Below are positions 37,316 to 46,699 of a stretch of 64,000 nucleotides of DNA, piece by piece. A program made the position numbers and the translations under genes. Where the stretch lies: NCBI GenBank assembly GCA_963756975.1, contig CAVWPS010000002.1, forward strand, positions 186,001 to 250,000, written 5' to 3'. Positions within the stretch are counted from its first letter, which is position 1; every line of letters begins with the position of its first letter. The notes beneath the pieces were generated by a model. The model did not search any database and was not told where the DNA came from. It saw only the letters and a program-made list of their open reading frames with translations. The stretch comes from CAVRQM01 sp963756975 (lineage in GTDB: Bacteria > Pseudomonadota > Alphaproteobacteria > Acetobacterales > Acetobacteraceae).

Positions 37316-39358
37316 ATGCCCGCATTTTTTCTGGAGCTGTTCGGCGAGGAAATTCCCGCGCGGATGCAGGCGCGGGCGGCGGACGATCTTGCCCGGCTGC
37401 TGGGTGAGGCTCTGGCGGCGCTGACGCCGACCGATGTGCGCACGTATTTCGGCGCGCGCCGGATTGCGCTCGCGGCGACCGTGGCCGACGGCGTGCCCGC
37501 ATCGCGCACCGAGGAGCGTGGGCCGCGTACATCGGCACCGGAGCAGGCGCTGGCGGGGTTCCTGCGCAAACATTCTGCCGCGCGCGACGATCTGGTCGAG
37601 CAGAACGGCTTTTGGGTGCTGACGAAAGACAGTCCGGGCAGCGACGCTGCGGCGGTGATCGCCAAAGCGATGCCGGCGCTGCTGTGGCGGTTTCCGTGGC
37701 CGAAGTCGATGCGGTGGGGCGGCACGAGCGCGTTCACCTGGGTGCGGCCGTTGCGGCGGATCGTGTGTCTGCTGGACGGCGCCGTGGTTCCGTTCGTGCT
37801 CGCGCAGGGCGGCGACGATGCGCATGGGCTTGCGTCCGGCGATCTGTCCGAGGGGCATCGCTTCATGTCGCCAGGCGCGTTCATCGTGTCGTCCGAAGCG
37901 CAGTGGCGCGACGAGTTGCGCGCGCGGCACGTGCTTGCGGATGCGGGCGAGCGGCGCGCCGAAATCGAGAGCGGTATTGCCGACGCGGCGGCGGAGCGCG
38001 GACTGACGGTCGTGCCTGATGCGGGGCTGATCGACGAGATTTCCGGGTTGGTCGAGTGGCCGGTGCCGCTGATCGGGCGGATCGAGGCCGAGTACATGGA
38101 TTTGCCGCCCGAGGTCATGCAGGTCTCGATGCGGGTCAACCAGCGCTACCTCGCGCTGCGCGACAAGGATGGCGCGGCGGCACCGTATTTCGCGTTCGCG
38201 GCGAACATCGCCGCGAGCGACGGCGGGGCGGCGATCGTGGCCGGCAACGAGCGTGTGCTGCGCGCACGGTTTTCCGATGCGCGGCATTTCTGGGACCTGG
38301 ACCGCCGCGTGAAGCTGGCCGACCGTGTCGCCGCGCTGGATGCGGTGACGTTTCACGCGAAGCTCGGCACGCAGGGCGAGCGGGCGCGGTCGATCGAGCG
38401 GATTGCTCGCGCGATTGCGCCGCTGGTTGGGGCGAACCCGGTGCAGGCGGCGCGCGCGGGGCTGCTGGCGAAGGCGGATCTGACGACCGGCATGGTCGGC
38501 GAGTTCCCCGAGTTGCAGGGTGTGATGGGCGGGTACTACGCGCGCCCGACCGAAGATGCCGTGGTCGCCGAGGCGATCGCCGAACACTACCAGCCGCGCG
38601 GCCCGACCGATCCGGTGCCGACAGCACCGGTGTCCGTCGCGGTGGCGCTGGCCGACAAGCTCGATCAGCTCGTGCGGTTTTTCGGGATCGGCGAGGCTCC
38701 GACCGGTTCCGGCGACCCGTTCGCGTTGCGCCGCGCGGGGTTGGGCGTGTTGCGGATTTTGCGGGAGAACAAACTCGACGTCTCGCTCGGCGCGTTGCTG
38801 GACGCGGCCGGTGCGGGCGAGACGAAGGCCGAGTTGATGGCGTTCTTGCTGGAGCGGCTGCGCGTGCAGTTGCGCGCGGAGGACATGCGGCACGACATCG
38901 TCTCGGCGGCATTGGCATCGCGGCGACGACCGGGTGCGGGAGCTGGTAAGACCGCACGGAGGCGCTTAGCGCGATGGTCGAACCGAAGACGGAGCGCAAC
39001 CTGCTTGCCGGCTACAAGCGCGCGGCCAACATCTTACGGATCGAAGATGCGAAAGACGGGCCTCATGGCGGGGAGGTACGATCATGTCGGTGCCGTCGTC
39101 GACGATGCCGAAGGCGGACTTGATGAGCGCGTTGCATGACGGTGCGTGACCAAGTCCAGACATATTTCTCGCACAGCGATTTCTCTGCAGCGTCTTTCGC
39201 GGCGTTGGCCGACCTTCGCGCAGCCGCTCGACAAGTTCTTCGAACGCGTCACGGTCAACGATGCCGACCCCGCCGTGCGCAAAAACCGCCTGCGCCTGCT
39301 CGCCGCCGTGCGCGACACGATGAACCTCGCCGCCGATTTCAGCCGGATCGACGGCTAA
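37316..39358 (+). CDS. glyS: Glycyl-tRNA synthetase beta subunit, 3' third with several frame breaks
   Basis: About 680 residues after correction. FFLELFGEEIPARMQARAAD at the start, TRTEERGPR-like and WPKSMRWGG, LLAKADLTTGMVGEFPELQG and GEFPELQGVMGGYYA match GlyS; the tail (DFSAASFAALADL, PLDKFFERVTVNDADPAVR, AADFSRIDG) is the anticodon-binding end. Frame changes are needed near 38921 and 38953, at two or more places between 39060 and 39180, and near 39220. Total length is a multiple of three, so net shift is zero. GlyS should be essential, which argues that these are sequence errors. Confidence 0.88.
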
Positions 39359-39432
39359 AAGCCCCCGCTGAACGACCGGTGTCCTGGCTCGTTCGCCCAC
39401 GGTAACGTCCAGCACGCCAACAGGAGTTCGCC

Positions 39433-40002
39433 ATGACCAAGATCGCCGTCGTCTATCACAGCGGCTACGGGCACACCGCCAAGCTCGCCGAGGCCGTTCA
39501 TGCCGGGGCCGCCGAGCTGGCCGACGCCACCATCCTTCCGATCAGCGCCGAGGGCGAGCTGCCCGAGGGCGGCTGGGAGACGATCGCGGCGGCCGACGGG
39601 GTGATCTTCGGCAGCCCGACCTACATGGGCGGGCCGTCGTGGCAGTTTAAGAAGTTCGCCGACGCGTCGAGCAAGCCCTGGTTCGGTCAGGCGTGGAAGG
39701 ACAAGGTTGCCGCCGGCTTCACCAACAGCGCCTCGCTCAACGGCGACAAGGGCTCGACCATCGCCTACCTCATCACGCTGGCGATGCAGCAGAGCATGGT
39801 TTGGGTCGGGCCCGGTCTGATGCCGGCCAACACGAAAGCCAGCGGGCCGGACGACGTCAATCGCATGGGCGGCTATTCGGGGGCGCTCGCGACCTCGCCG
39901 TCGGACAGCGGGCCCGACGAGTACCCGAACGCCGGTGACCGTGAGACGGGCCGTCTGCTCGGCCGGCGCGTTGCCGAGACGGCTCAGAAGTTGCGGGGCT
40001 AA
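39433..40002 (+). CDS. WrbA-like flavodoxin-fold oxidoreductase
   Basis: 189 residues. The FMN loop VVYHSGYGHTAKLAEAV, then GSPTYMGGPSWQFKKFAD and GFTNSASLNGDKGST are the phosphate- and ring-binding parts of NAD(P)H:quinone reductases of the flavodoxin-2/WrbA group. AGGAG lies six bases before the ATG. Its insertion loops are shorter than in WrbA proper, so I give no symbol. It stands alone, convergent with the secreted-protein gene. Confidence 0.88.
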   Translation: MTKIAVVYHSGYGHTAKLAEAVHAGAAELADATILPISAEGELPEGGWETIAAADGVIFGSPTYMGGPSWQFKKFADASSKPWFGQAWKDKVAAGFTNSASLNGDKGSTIAYLITLAMQQSMVWVGPGLMPANTKASGPDDVNRMGGYSGALATSPSDSGPDEYPNAGDRETGRLLGRRVAETAQKLRG

Positions 40003-40009
40003 CCGGAGC

Positions 40010-40408
40010 TCAGGAGTTCGGGGCTAGCCGCAATCCATCGAACAGCCAGCCGGATGCCGGCAGCATGTGGCCCCACTCCCCGTCGAACCGGCCGTGGGTG
40101 GGGTCGAAGCGGATGTCCACCACGCCCGCCCCGTATGCGTCGTGCCAGACGAATACGGCCTCGCACGGGCCGGTCGGCGTGAAGTCGGTCAGCGTTCCGT
40201 CGTAGGGGTCCGGAACCGAGATGTGATACGTCGCGGCGAGCCGGCCGTCGGCGGCGACCGAAAAATTAGTCTCGACGGTCCCGATTTGGTCGCCGCTCAC
40301 CACCGGACCGCGCCAGAACCCGGCGCTGTCCGCGAAGCACGCGTCGAGCGCCATCGCCCGATGGGCGAACAGCATGGCGCAGAGGCAGAACGCTCGTGCC
40401 GCGATCAG
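40010..40408 (-). CDS. Small secreted protein of unknown function, probable CTG start
   Basis: 132 residues. From the CTG at 40408 the chain begins as a perfect signal peptide (IAARAFCLCAMLFAHRAMA, cleavage before LDACF). The ATG at 40375 would cut most of it. The CTG overlaps the upstream TGA as CTGA. The mature domain (about 110 residues) has two Cys (ACFAD and GPCEAVF) that could pair, and a beta-rich pattern (ISVPDPYDGTLTDFTPTG, VVDIRFDPTHGRFDGEWG). No family recognised. Confidence 0.7.
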   Translation of the reverse strand: MIAARAFCLCAMLFAHRAMALDACFADSAGFWRGPVVSGDQIGTVETNFSVAADGRLAATYHISVPDPYDGTLTDFTPTGPCEAVFVWHDAYGAGVVDIRFDPTHGRFDGEWGHMLPASGWLFDGLRLAPNS

Positions 40409-41199
40409 CGCGAATACCCCATCGCCGCAAAAAATCCGCCCTGATAGCGCTGCGCCACCGGGCTCGGGTCGACCTGGTTGCCGACCCGGTCCGCCCAGCC
40501 GTCGGCACTGTCCCGCGGTGCCCAGCCGATTGTCTCGCGCCCGTCCGCGTTCCAGTACGTGCGGCTGTTGGCCGACGCGCCCCAGACGATCAGGTGGCCG
40601 GTTTCCTCGGCGAGCGTCGCCCGCTCGCAGAAGCGGGACAGGTCCGGGTAGCTGAGCCACGTCGCGAGATGCCTCGCCTGCGTCGGCTCCGGGTAGCAGG
40701 ACCCGATGCGGATGTTGACGTTCTCGACCCCGTGCTTGTTCCAGTACATCGAGCCCATCAGCTCCGAATACGCCTTCGCCAGGCCGTAGAACGTGTCCGG
40801 CATCAGCGCGCAATCGGCGTCGAGTTTCTCGGTGACCTCATGGAAGCCGATCGGGTGGTTCGAGCTCGCGAACACCACGCGCGCCTTCTCGCGGCGCGCG
40901 GCCTCGTAGATGTGGAACATGCCGCGAATGTTCGGGCCGAGAATGGTCTCGAACGAGGCCTCGAACGCGTGGCTGCCGAAATGCAGGATGGTGCCGCAGC
41001 CCTCGGCGATGCGCAGGATGGAGACGCCGTCCTCGAGGTCGGCTTTTTCGAACGTGCAGCCGGCCGGCACCTCGCCCGGGAACGGCGCGATGTCGGTCAG
41101 GCGCAGCGGCCAGCCGAGGCCCGCGAGGTGGGCGGTGACCGCGCCCCCGAGTGCGCCCGAGGCGCCGGTGATCATGACGGGGCGGGCCGGTTTGGTCAT
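40405..41199 (-). CDS. NAD-dependent epimerase/dehydrogenase (uronate dehydrogenase-like)
   Basis: 264 residues, short-chain extended fold: TGASGALGGAVTAHLAGLG (NAD loop), FGSHAFEASFETILGPNIRG, ASSNHPIGFH, and the catalytic YGLAKAYSELMG (Tyr-x3-Lys). The combination GSHAFE and SSNH is close to uronate dehydrogenases, which oxidise glucuronate or galacturonate. GAGGAA is eight bases before the chosen ATG. The following secreted-protein gene overlaps its stop. Confidence 0.88.
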   Translation of the reverse strand: MTKPARPVMITGASGALGGAVTAHLAGLGWPLRLTDIAPFPGEVPAGCTFEKADLEDGVSILRIAEGCGTILHFGSHAFEASFETILGPNIRGMFHIYEAARREKARVVFASSNHPIGFHEVTEKLDADCALMPDTFYGLAKAYSELMGSMYWNKHGVENVNIRIGSCYPEPTQARHLATWLSYPDLSRFCERATLAEETGHLIVWGASANSRTYWNADGRETIGWAPRDSADGWADRVGNQVDPSPVAQRYQGGFFAAMGYSR

Positions 41200-41317
41200 C
41201 GCTGGGTTCCTCGGCAAAGAAGACCCTTGTAACGCCGGTCGTGCCGTTTTTGGTATGAGCGGATCGGGGCGGACCCGAAAGACCGTCGGACTTCTGGCGC
41301 TGCGCCGGGACGAATGT

Positions 41318-41767
41318 TCAGGCCAGCGCCTTGACCATGTCGACGATCGTGAACGCGGGCCGCAGCGGGTTCGGCCGGCGGCCGGTCTCGGTGAACCCCC
41401 GGGCCGCGTAGATCGCGATGTTCCGGGTCATCAGCGCGTTCGTATAAAGCCGCAACTCGGTCAGTCCGGCCGCCTTCGCCTTGGCCTCCGCGAACTTCAG
41501 CAACTCACCGCCGTAACCGTGCCCCTGCTCCTCTGGCGCGACCGCGAGGCTGAAAATCATCGCGTGATCGGCATGCATCTCGAGCACCAGAACGCCCGCC
41601 AAATCTGGTGACCGCGACAGCCAGACCTCGCCCCGGGCGATGCGCGGCGCGTACGGCTCGCTCATCGGCACCGGCTCGCCGCCCAGCAGCGGGACGTAGT
41701 GCGCGTACGCCGCCCGGCTGAGCGCGGCCACCGCGTCGAGATCCGCCATCCGGGCGCGCGCGATCAT
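41318..41767 (-). CDS. GNAT-family N-acetyltransferase
   Basis: 149 residues. MIARARMADLDAVAALSRAA is the GNAT N-terminal strand-helix; FSLAVAPEEQGHGYGGELL is motif A, the acetyl-CoA pyrophosphate loop (Q-x-x-G-x-G/A); LRLYTNALMTRNIAIYAARGF is motif B. Substrate unknown. Its ATG overlaps the motA stop (ATGA), placing it in the stator operon. Confidence 0.9.
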   Translation of the reverse strand: MIARARMADLDAVAALSRAAYAHYVPLLGGEPVPMSEPYAPRIARGEVWLSRSPDLAGVLVLEMHADHAMIFSLAVAPEEQGHGYGGELLKFAEAKAKAAGLTELRLYTNALMTRNIAIYAARGFTETGRRPNPLRPAFTIVDMVKALA

Positions 41768-42630
41768 GCGATCTGCAGGCCCTGCAGTTCCTTCTCCAGC
41801 TCGGCGAAGGTCGGCATATGCTGCGAGGGAGCCATCTTGCGGCCGGTTTCCACGCTCACCTGCGGCGCGTTGCCGTGCAGATGGGCGACCAGCACCGCGC
41901 GCACGACTTCCAGGAACATCGAATCTTCCTCCACCACCGACTTGATCCTGCCGGAGCACGGACCGACCACGCCGTACGCCAGCAGCACGCCCAGGAACGT
42001 GCCGACGAGTGCGCCGCCGATCATCGCACCCAGCACCGCCGGCGGCTCGTTGATATGGCTCATCGTCTTTACCACGCCGAGCACGGCGGCGACGATGCCG
42101 AGGGCGGGGAGCGCGTCGGCGATGGTCTGCAGCGCGTGCGCCGGATGCAGCTCCTCGTGCAGCATCTTCTTCAGTTCGCGCGCCATGATGTCCTCGATCT
42201 GGTTCGGATCGTCGGCGTTCATGCCCACCATGCGAAGGTAGTCGCAGATCAGCGCGCTCAGATGATGGTTCGCCAGCAGTTTCGGAAACTTCTTGAACGC
42301 CGCGCTCTCCTCCGGCTTTTCGATATGCGGTTCCAGCGCCATCGCGCCCTTGGTGTTGGCGAGGCGGACGAAGAAGAACAGCAGGCTCAGCAGCTCGACG
42401 TAGTCGGCCTTCTTGTATGGCGAGCCCTTCAGGATTTTCCCGAAACCGGCGAGCGTGTGCTTCACGTCGTTCATCGAGTTCGACATGACGAACGTCCCGA
42501 GTGCCGCGCCGCCGATGGTCAGCATCTCGAACGGCAGCGCCTCGATCAGCGGGCCGAGGCTGCCGCCGGACGCCAGATAGCTGCCGAACACGCAGGCGAG
42601 CAGGAACACCAGGCCGCCGATGGTGAGCAC
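41764..42630 (-). CDS. motA: Flagellar motor stator protein MotA
   Basis: 288 residues, GTG start. Four helices with the two paired at the C-terminal half: DALPALGIVAAVLGVVKTM and ALVGTFLGVLLAYGVVGP. The long cytoplasmic loop has the charged cluster typical of MotA (KFPKLLANHHLSALICDYLRM). It forms the proton channel around MotB and pushes on the FliG ring. Encoded right after motB with a one-base overlap. No other flagellar genes are in the window. Confidence 0.94.
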   Translation of the reverse strand: MLTIGGLVFLLACVFGSYLASGGSLGPLIEALPFEMLTIGGAALGTFVMSNSMNDVKHTLAGFGKILKGSPYKKADYVELLSLLFFFVRLANTKGAMALEPHIEKPEESAAFKKFPKLLANHHLSALICDYLRMVGMNADDPNQIEDIMARELKKMLHEELHPAHALQTIADALPALGIVAAVLGVVKTMSHINEPPAVLGAMIGGALVGTFLGVLLAYGVVGPCSGRIKSVVEEDSMFLEVVRAVLVAHLHGNAPQVSVETGRKMAPSQHMPTFAELEKELQGLQIA

Positions 42631-43664
42631 TAGCGTTTCGCCGCGTCGCGCAGCACCACGATCGCGATCCGCCGGTTCGCCGCCGCCAGCTTGTCGGCCG
42701 GCAGCAGCGGGTCGCGGTCGGCGTTGCCGGTGACGCTGCGAATGCGCGCCTCGTCCAGCCCCGCATCGTTCAGCAGCCGCCGCGTCGCGTCGGCACGGGC
42801 CGCCGACAGCTCGAAATTGTTGTGCAGCGCGCCCGCGTACGGGGCCGCGTCGGTGTGCCCGGCGATGGTGATCCGCTCATGCAGCGGCGTCAGCACGATT
42901 GCGATCTTTCGCAGCACCGCCTGCGCGCGGTCGAGAATCGCGGCCGAGCCGGTGGCGAACATCGGCTCGCGGTCGGCGTCGAGCAGCTGGATCCGCAACC
43001 CCTCGGGCGTTTGGTCGATGATGAGCTGTTTCGCGAGGTCGGCCAGCGCCGGGTCGGCGGCGATCGCGGCCCGGATCGTGGCGGCGGCTTCGGTGAACGA
43101 CGCGCGCTCGCGCCGGTCCAGCTCGGCCCGCAACGCCGCCTCCGCCATCGCCTTGGGATTTTGCGCGAGCCCGCTGCCCGCCTGCGCCGGCATGTCCGCG
43201 CGGACCGGAACGGTGGACGCGGCCGAGGCCTGTCCGCCGCCGCCGGATGCCGTGGCGGCCGGATCGGTGCCGCCCCCCGCCTCCCGCTTCGGGGTCGGCG
43301 GCTGATCGCTGTCGGCCTCCGGGTCGGGCTGGATCGGCATCTTGCCGGGCTGGATCGCCTCCGCCCCGCGATCGCTGATCGCCTGCCCGTCGGAGAACGG
43401 CGTCTTGCCGCCGAACGGCTCGCCGGTGCCGGAGCTGGCGTGGCTGGTGGCGTTGGACGGCGTGAAGAAGTCGGCGAGACCTTTTCGCTGCGCCTCGGTC
43501 GTCGCGTTCAGCAGCCACATCAGCAGGAAGAACGCCATCATCGCGGTGACGAAGTCGGCGTAGGCGACCTTCCACGCGCCGCCATGATGGCCGCCCTCCA
43601 CCACCTCCTGACGGCGGATGATGATCGGGCGTCGGCCTTCGGCGGCTTGGGCGGGCTTGGCCAT
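42630..43664 (-). CDS. motB: Flagellar motor stator protein MotB
   Basis: 344 residues. One N-terminal helix VAYADFVTAMMAFFLLMWLL with the proton-binding Asp37, a plug/linker (long, with Pro/Gly/Ala-rich tract, about 60-190), and a C-terminal OmpA-like peptidoglycan-binding domain (ITIAGHTDAAPYAG, NFELSAARADATRRLL). GGAWKVAYADF fits MotB rather than ExbD. First gene of motB-motA-GNAT. Confidence 0.94.
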   Translation of the reverse strand: MAKPAQAAEGRRPIIIRRQEVVEGGHHGGAWKVAYADFVTAMMAFFLLMWLLNATTEAQRKGLADFFTPSNATSHASSGTGEPFGGKTPFSDGQAISDRGAEAIQPGKMPIQPDPEADSDQPPTPKREAGGGTDPAATASGGGGQASAASTVPVRADMPAQAGSGLAQNPKAMAEAALRAELDRRERASFTEAAATIRAAIAADPALADLAKQLIIDQTPEGLRIQLLDADREPMFATGSAAILDRAQAVLRKIAIVLTPLHERITIAGHTDAAPYAGALHNNFELSAARADATRRLLNDAGLDEARIRSVTGNADRDPLLPADKLAAANRRIAIVVLRDAAKR

Positions 43665-43698
43665 GCGGCGATCCTGCCGCGCGGGGATTACCGGATGG

Positions 43699-44667
43699 CT
43701 AAAGGAGCGCGCGCGAAAAGACCGCCGGGTCGACGTTGCCGCCGGACAGGACGCAGCCGACCACCTGCCCCGCCACGTCGACCTTCTTCGCCAGCAAGGC
43801 CGCGAGGGCCACGGCCCCGCCCGGCTCGACGACGAGTTTCAGGTGCAGGAACGCGAACCGCATCGCCGCCAGAACCTCGTCGTCCGTGACCACGAGGCCC
43901 GGGGCGAGCCGCGTGCCGTTGATCGAGAACGTCAGCGCGCCCGGCCGCAACGACAGCAGCGCGTCGCACAGCATCGACCCCGAACCGTCGTTGCCGAGCC
44001 GCTCGCCGGCCGCCAGCGAGCGCGCGGTGTCGTCCCAGCCGGCCGGCTCGACCGGGTGGACGAGCGTCTTGGGCGACTTGCCTTCGACCGCCAATGCGGC
44101 ACCCGCGACCAGCCCGCCGCCGCCGGTGCAGACCAGCAGCCGGTCGAGCGCGAGGCCGGCGGTGGCGGCGTCCTCGATCAGTTCGAGCGTCGCCGTGCCC
44201 TGCCCCGCGATGACGAACGGGTTTTCGAACGGGGCGATCAGCGTTGCCCCGAGCTTTTCGGCCAGGGCGGCGGCCATCGCCTCCCGGTCGTCGCGCACGC
44301 GGTCGTAGCGGACGATCTCGGCGCCCCACGACTTCGTGCCCTCCACCTTCGCGGCCGGCGCGTCGGTGGGCATGCAGATCGTGGCTTTCATGCCGAGCGA
44401 GGCGGCGGCGCAGGCGACCGCCTGGGCGTGGTTGCCGGACGAGTGGGCGACGACACCGCGTTCGCGCTGCGACTCAGGGATGGAGCGTAACGCGTTGGTG
44501 GCACCGCGTAATTTGAAGCTTCCGGTGCGCTGGAGCGGCTCCGGTTTGACCAGCACGGTCGCCCCGGTCGCCCGGTCGAGTGCGGCGTGGCGCAGCATCG
44601 GCGTGCGGACGATGTGCGGCCCGATGAGGGCGGCGGCCCGCATCACGTCGTCGAAGGTGGGGGTCAA
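43699..44667 (-). CDS. PLP-dependent threonine/serine dehydratase-type enzyme
   Basis: 322 residues, fold type II. The cofactor lysine is in TGSFKLRGATNAL; HSSGNHAQAVACAA binds the substrate carboxylate; CTGGGGLVAGAAL holds the PLP phosphate. No ACT regulatory domain follows, so it is a catabolic-type threonine/serine deaminase or a hydroxyaspartate/racemase-like relative; the choice is open. The TTG start overlaps the stop of the GT39 gene (TTGA). Confidence 0.88.
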   Translation of the reverse strand: MTPTFDDVMRAAALIGPHIVRTPMLRHAALDRATGATVLVKPEPLQRTGSFKLRGATNALRSIPESQRERGVVAHSSGNHAQAVACAAASLGMKATICMPTDAPAAKVEGTKSWGAEIVRYDRVRDDREAMAAALAEKLGATLIAPFENPFVIAGQGTATLELIEDAATAGLALDRLLVCTGGGGLVAGAALAVEGKSPKTLVHPVEPAGWDDTARSLAAGERLGNDGSGSMLCDALLSLRPGALTFSINGTRLAPGLVVTDDEVLAAMRFAFLHLKLVVEPGGAVALAALLAKKVDVAGQVVGCVLSGGNVDPAVFSRALL

Positions 44668-46083
44668 TCGGGTCTCCTTGGCAGGGCCGGCCGGTCGACG
44701 GCGGCGGTGGCACGATACAGTCCGTAGGTCTCGGCCACCACGCCGCCCCGCTCGCGGACGGGCGAGGCGATGCGGTCGAGCGCCGACCAGCCGCCGGGGT
44801 CGGGCGAGCCGGGGCGGCGGTCGCTGTGGAGCAGCAGGCCGGTCCGGCCGGCGATGTTCGCGGGCGGCAGGTCGAACAGCGACCAGCGGGCGTCGACGCC
44901 GACGACCGGAATGCCGGGCGGCAGCAGGCGCGCCAGGACGGCGGCTTGGCCGTAATTGTCGGCGGCCACGAAGGCCGCGTGCTCCGTCCTCGCGATGCCG
45001 GCGACCTGTTCGGCAAGTGACTGCCAGCCGCCGGTGCGGATCAGCGTCGGGTCCAGGGCACGGAACAGCGCGAACGGGGCGGCGGCACCCTGGATGCAGA
45101 CGAGCGCCGTCACGGCGAAACCGAGGCCGACGGCAGGCCGCAGCCAGCGCCGGAAGCCGGGCATGGCGGCGGCGGCCAGGGCTGCGGCCGGCATCAGCAC
45201 CGCCGGCCAGTTCGCCTGCACCCGGTCACCGAGCGCGTGTTCCAGAAACACCGCCGCGGGGACGATGGTGAACGCCGCCAGCAACACGGTCGCCGGCGTT
45301 CTCACGCGGACCGCCCAGACCACTCCGGCGACGAACAGGACGAACAGCAGCGGCGTCACCAATCCCGCCTGCCCGCCGATCAGCTCGGTCAGGTGCGTCA
45401 CCGCCGTCGCGGGCTGCCAGTCGCCGGCCCGCGAACCCTGCTTCACGAAACTGACCCAGCCATGGGCCGCGTTCCACGCCACGACCGGCGCGAACACGAG
45501 TCGCGGCGGCGATGGCCGCGAGCCATGGCCAGGGTGTCGCGAACCATGTTCGGGCGACCCAGAGCATCCAGACGAGGATGCAGGGGGCCAGAAGGATCGC
45601 GGTGTATTTGCTGTCGAGCGCGAGCCCGGCCGACACGCCGGCCGCGAGCCACCAGCGGCCGTCGCCGGTCGCGATCAGGCGGGCCATGGCGGCCAGAGTC
45701 GCGGTCCAGAACAGCAGCAGCGGCGTGTCCGGCGTGATCGTGACCGAGCCGACGCCGAACAGCAGCGTCGCGTTCAGCAGCGCCGCCGCGACCAGACCGG
45801 GCCGCCACGCGCCGAACAGGTCGCGGCCCGCGCGCGCCAGCAGCCACGATCCGGCGGCGGCCGACAGCGGCGCCAGCAGCCGCACGCCGAGCACCCCCTG
45901 CCCGGCCAGGATGGTGCCCGCGCGAATGAACAGGGCGACCATCGGCGGGTGATCGAGGTAGCCGGCGGCGAGCGTGCGCGACCAGACCCAGTAATACGCC
46001 TCGTCCGGCGACAGCGGCGTCGTGGCCGCGACCAGCAGCCGAAGCGCGGTGAGGACGGCCAGCGCCGCCAGCCAACCCCTCAG
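44664..46083 (-). CDS. GT39-type membrane glycosyltransferase, CTG start, frame broken near 45501
   Basis: 472 residues after correction. ATTPLSPDEAYYWVWSRTL carries the acidic Asp-Glu of ArnT/PMT-like enzymes in the first periplasmic loop; DHPPMVALFI follows; about ten hydrophobic helices continue to the C-terminus. Such enzymes move a sugar from a polyprenyl carrier to lipid or protein. Between AAIAAA and VFAPVVAWNAAHGW the frame changes (one extra base around 45499-45503, 3n+1 total). The N-terminus has no ATG/GTG/TTG; the CTG at 46083 overlaps the lrp TGA (CTGA). Confidence 0.83.
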
Positions 46084-46586
46084 AGCGGGACGCCGGGCCG
46101 CGACAGGCTGGTGCGGATGGTGTTCAGCGTCTGCACCCGGCTCACGGTCGCCGCCCCGGTCAGGCGCGCCGTCAGCTCGTTCTCGTGCGCCGCGTCGCGG
46201 GCCAGCAGCCGCAGCAGGAAGTCGCCGCCGCCCCGGATCATGTGGCACTCCCGCACCTCCGGCCACGCGGCGACCAGCCGCTCGAACGCCGACAGCACGA
46301 TCTCCTTCTGGCTTTCCAGCCCGACGATCGCGAAGAACACGATCTGCCAGCCGAGTCGCGCCGGATCGGTGTCGGCGTGATAGCCGCGAATGATTCCCGC
46401 CTCCTCCAGCCGCCGCACCCGGCGCAGGCATGGCGGGGCCGAGATGCCGACCCGGCGCGCGAGTTCGACGTTGGTCATGCGGCCGTCGTCCTGGAGCTCG
46501 GCGAGAATGCGGCGGTCGATCGTGTCGAGCAGCGGCGCGCCGTTCTCCGGCTCGAGATCCGGCATGTCGCCGGTATTGGTCTTCAT
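46080..46586 (-). CDS. Lrp/AsnC-family transcriptional regulator
   Basis: 168 residues. N-terminal helix-turn-helix (LDTIDRRILAELQDDGRMTN, VELARRVGISAPPCLRRVRRL, GIIRGYHADTDP), then the RAM ligand-binding domain (VIRECHMI-like, GGGDFLLRLLARD). Lrp proteins respond to amino acids. The ATG at 46586 has AGGA just upstream; a longer reading is less likely. It is divergent from trxB with a 113-base gap and coupled to the GT39 gene. Confidence 0.92.
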   Translation of the reverse strand: MKTNTGDMPDLEPENGAPLLDTIDRRILAELQDDGRMTNVELARRVGISAPPCLRRVRRLEEAGIIRGYHADTDPARLGWQIVFFAIVGLESQKEIVLSAFERLVAAWPEVRECHMIRGGGDFLLRLLARDAAHENELTARLTGAATVSRVQTLNTIRTSLSRPGVPL

Positions 46587-46699
46587 CTGTCCTGGACCCC
46601 TGTCGGCCCGCAATATCCCGGACCGCCGGAGCCGTCGCAAGCGTTCTTGTCCGGCCACGCGCACCGTCCGATATGGATTGTCCGCCAACGGAGTCCGCC

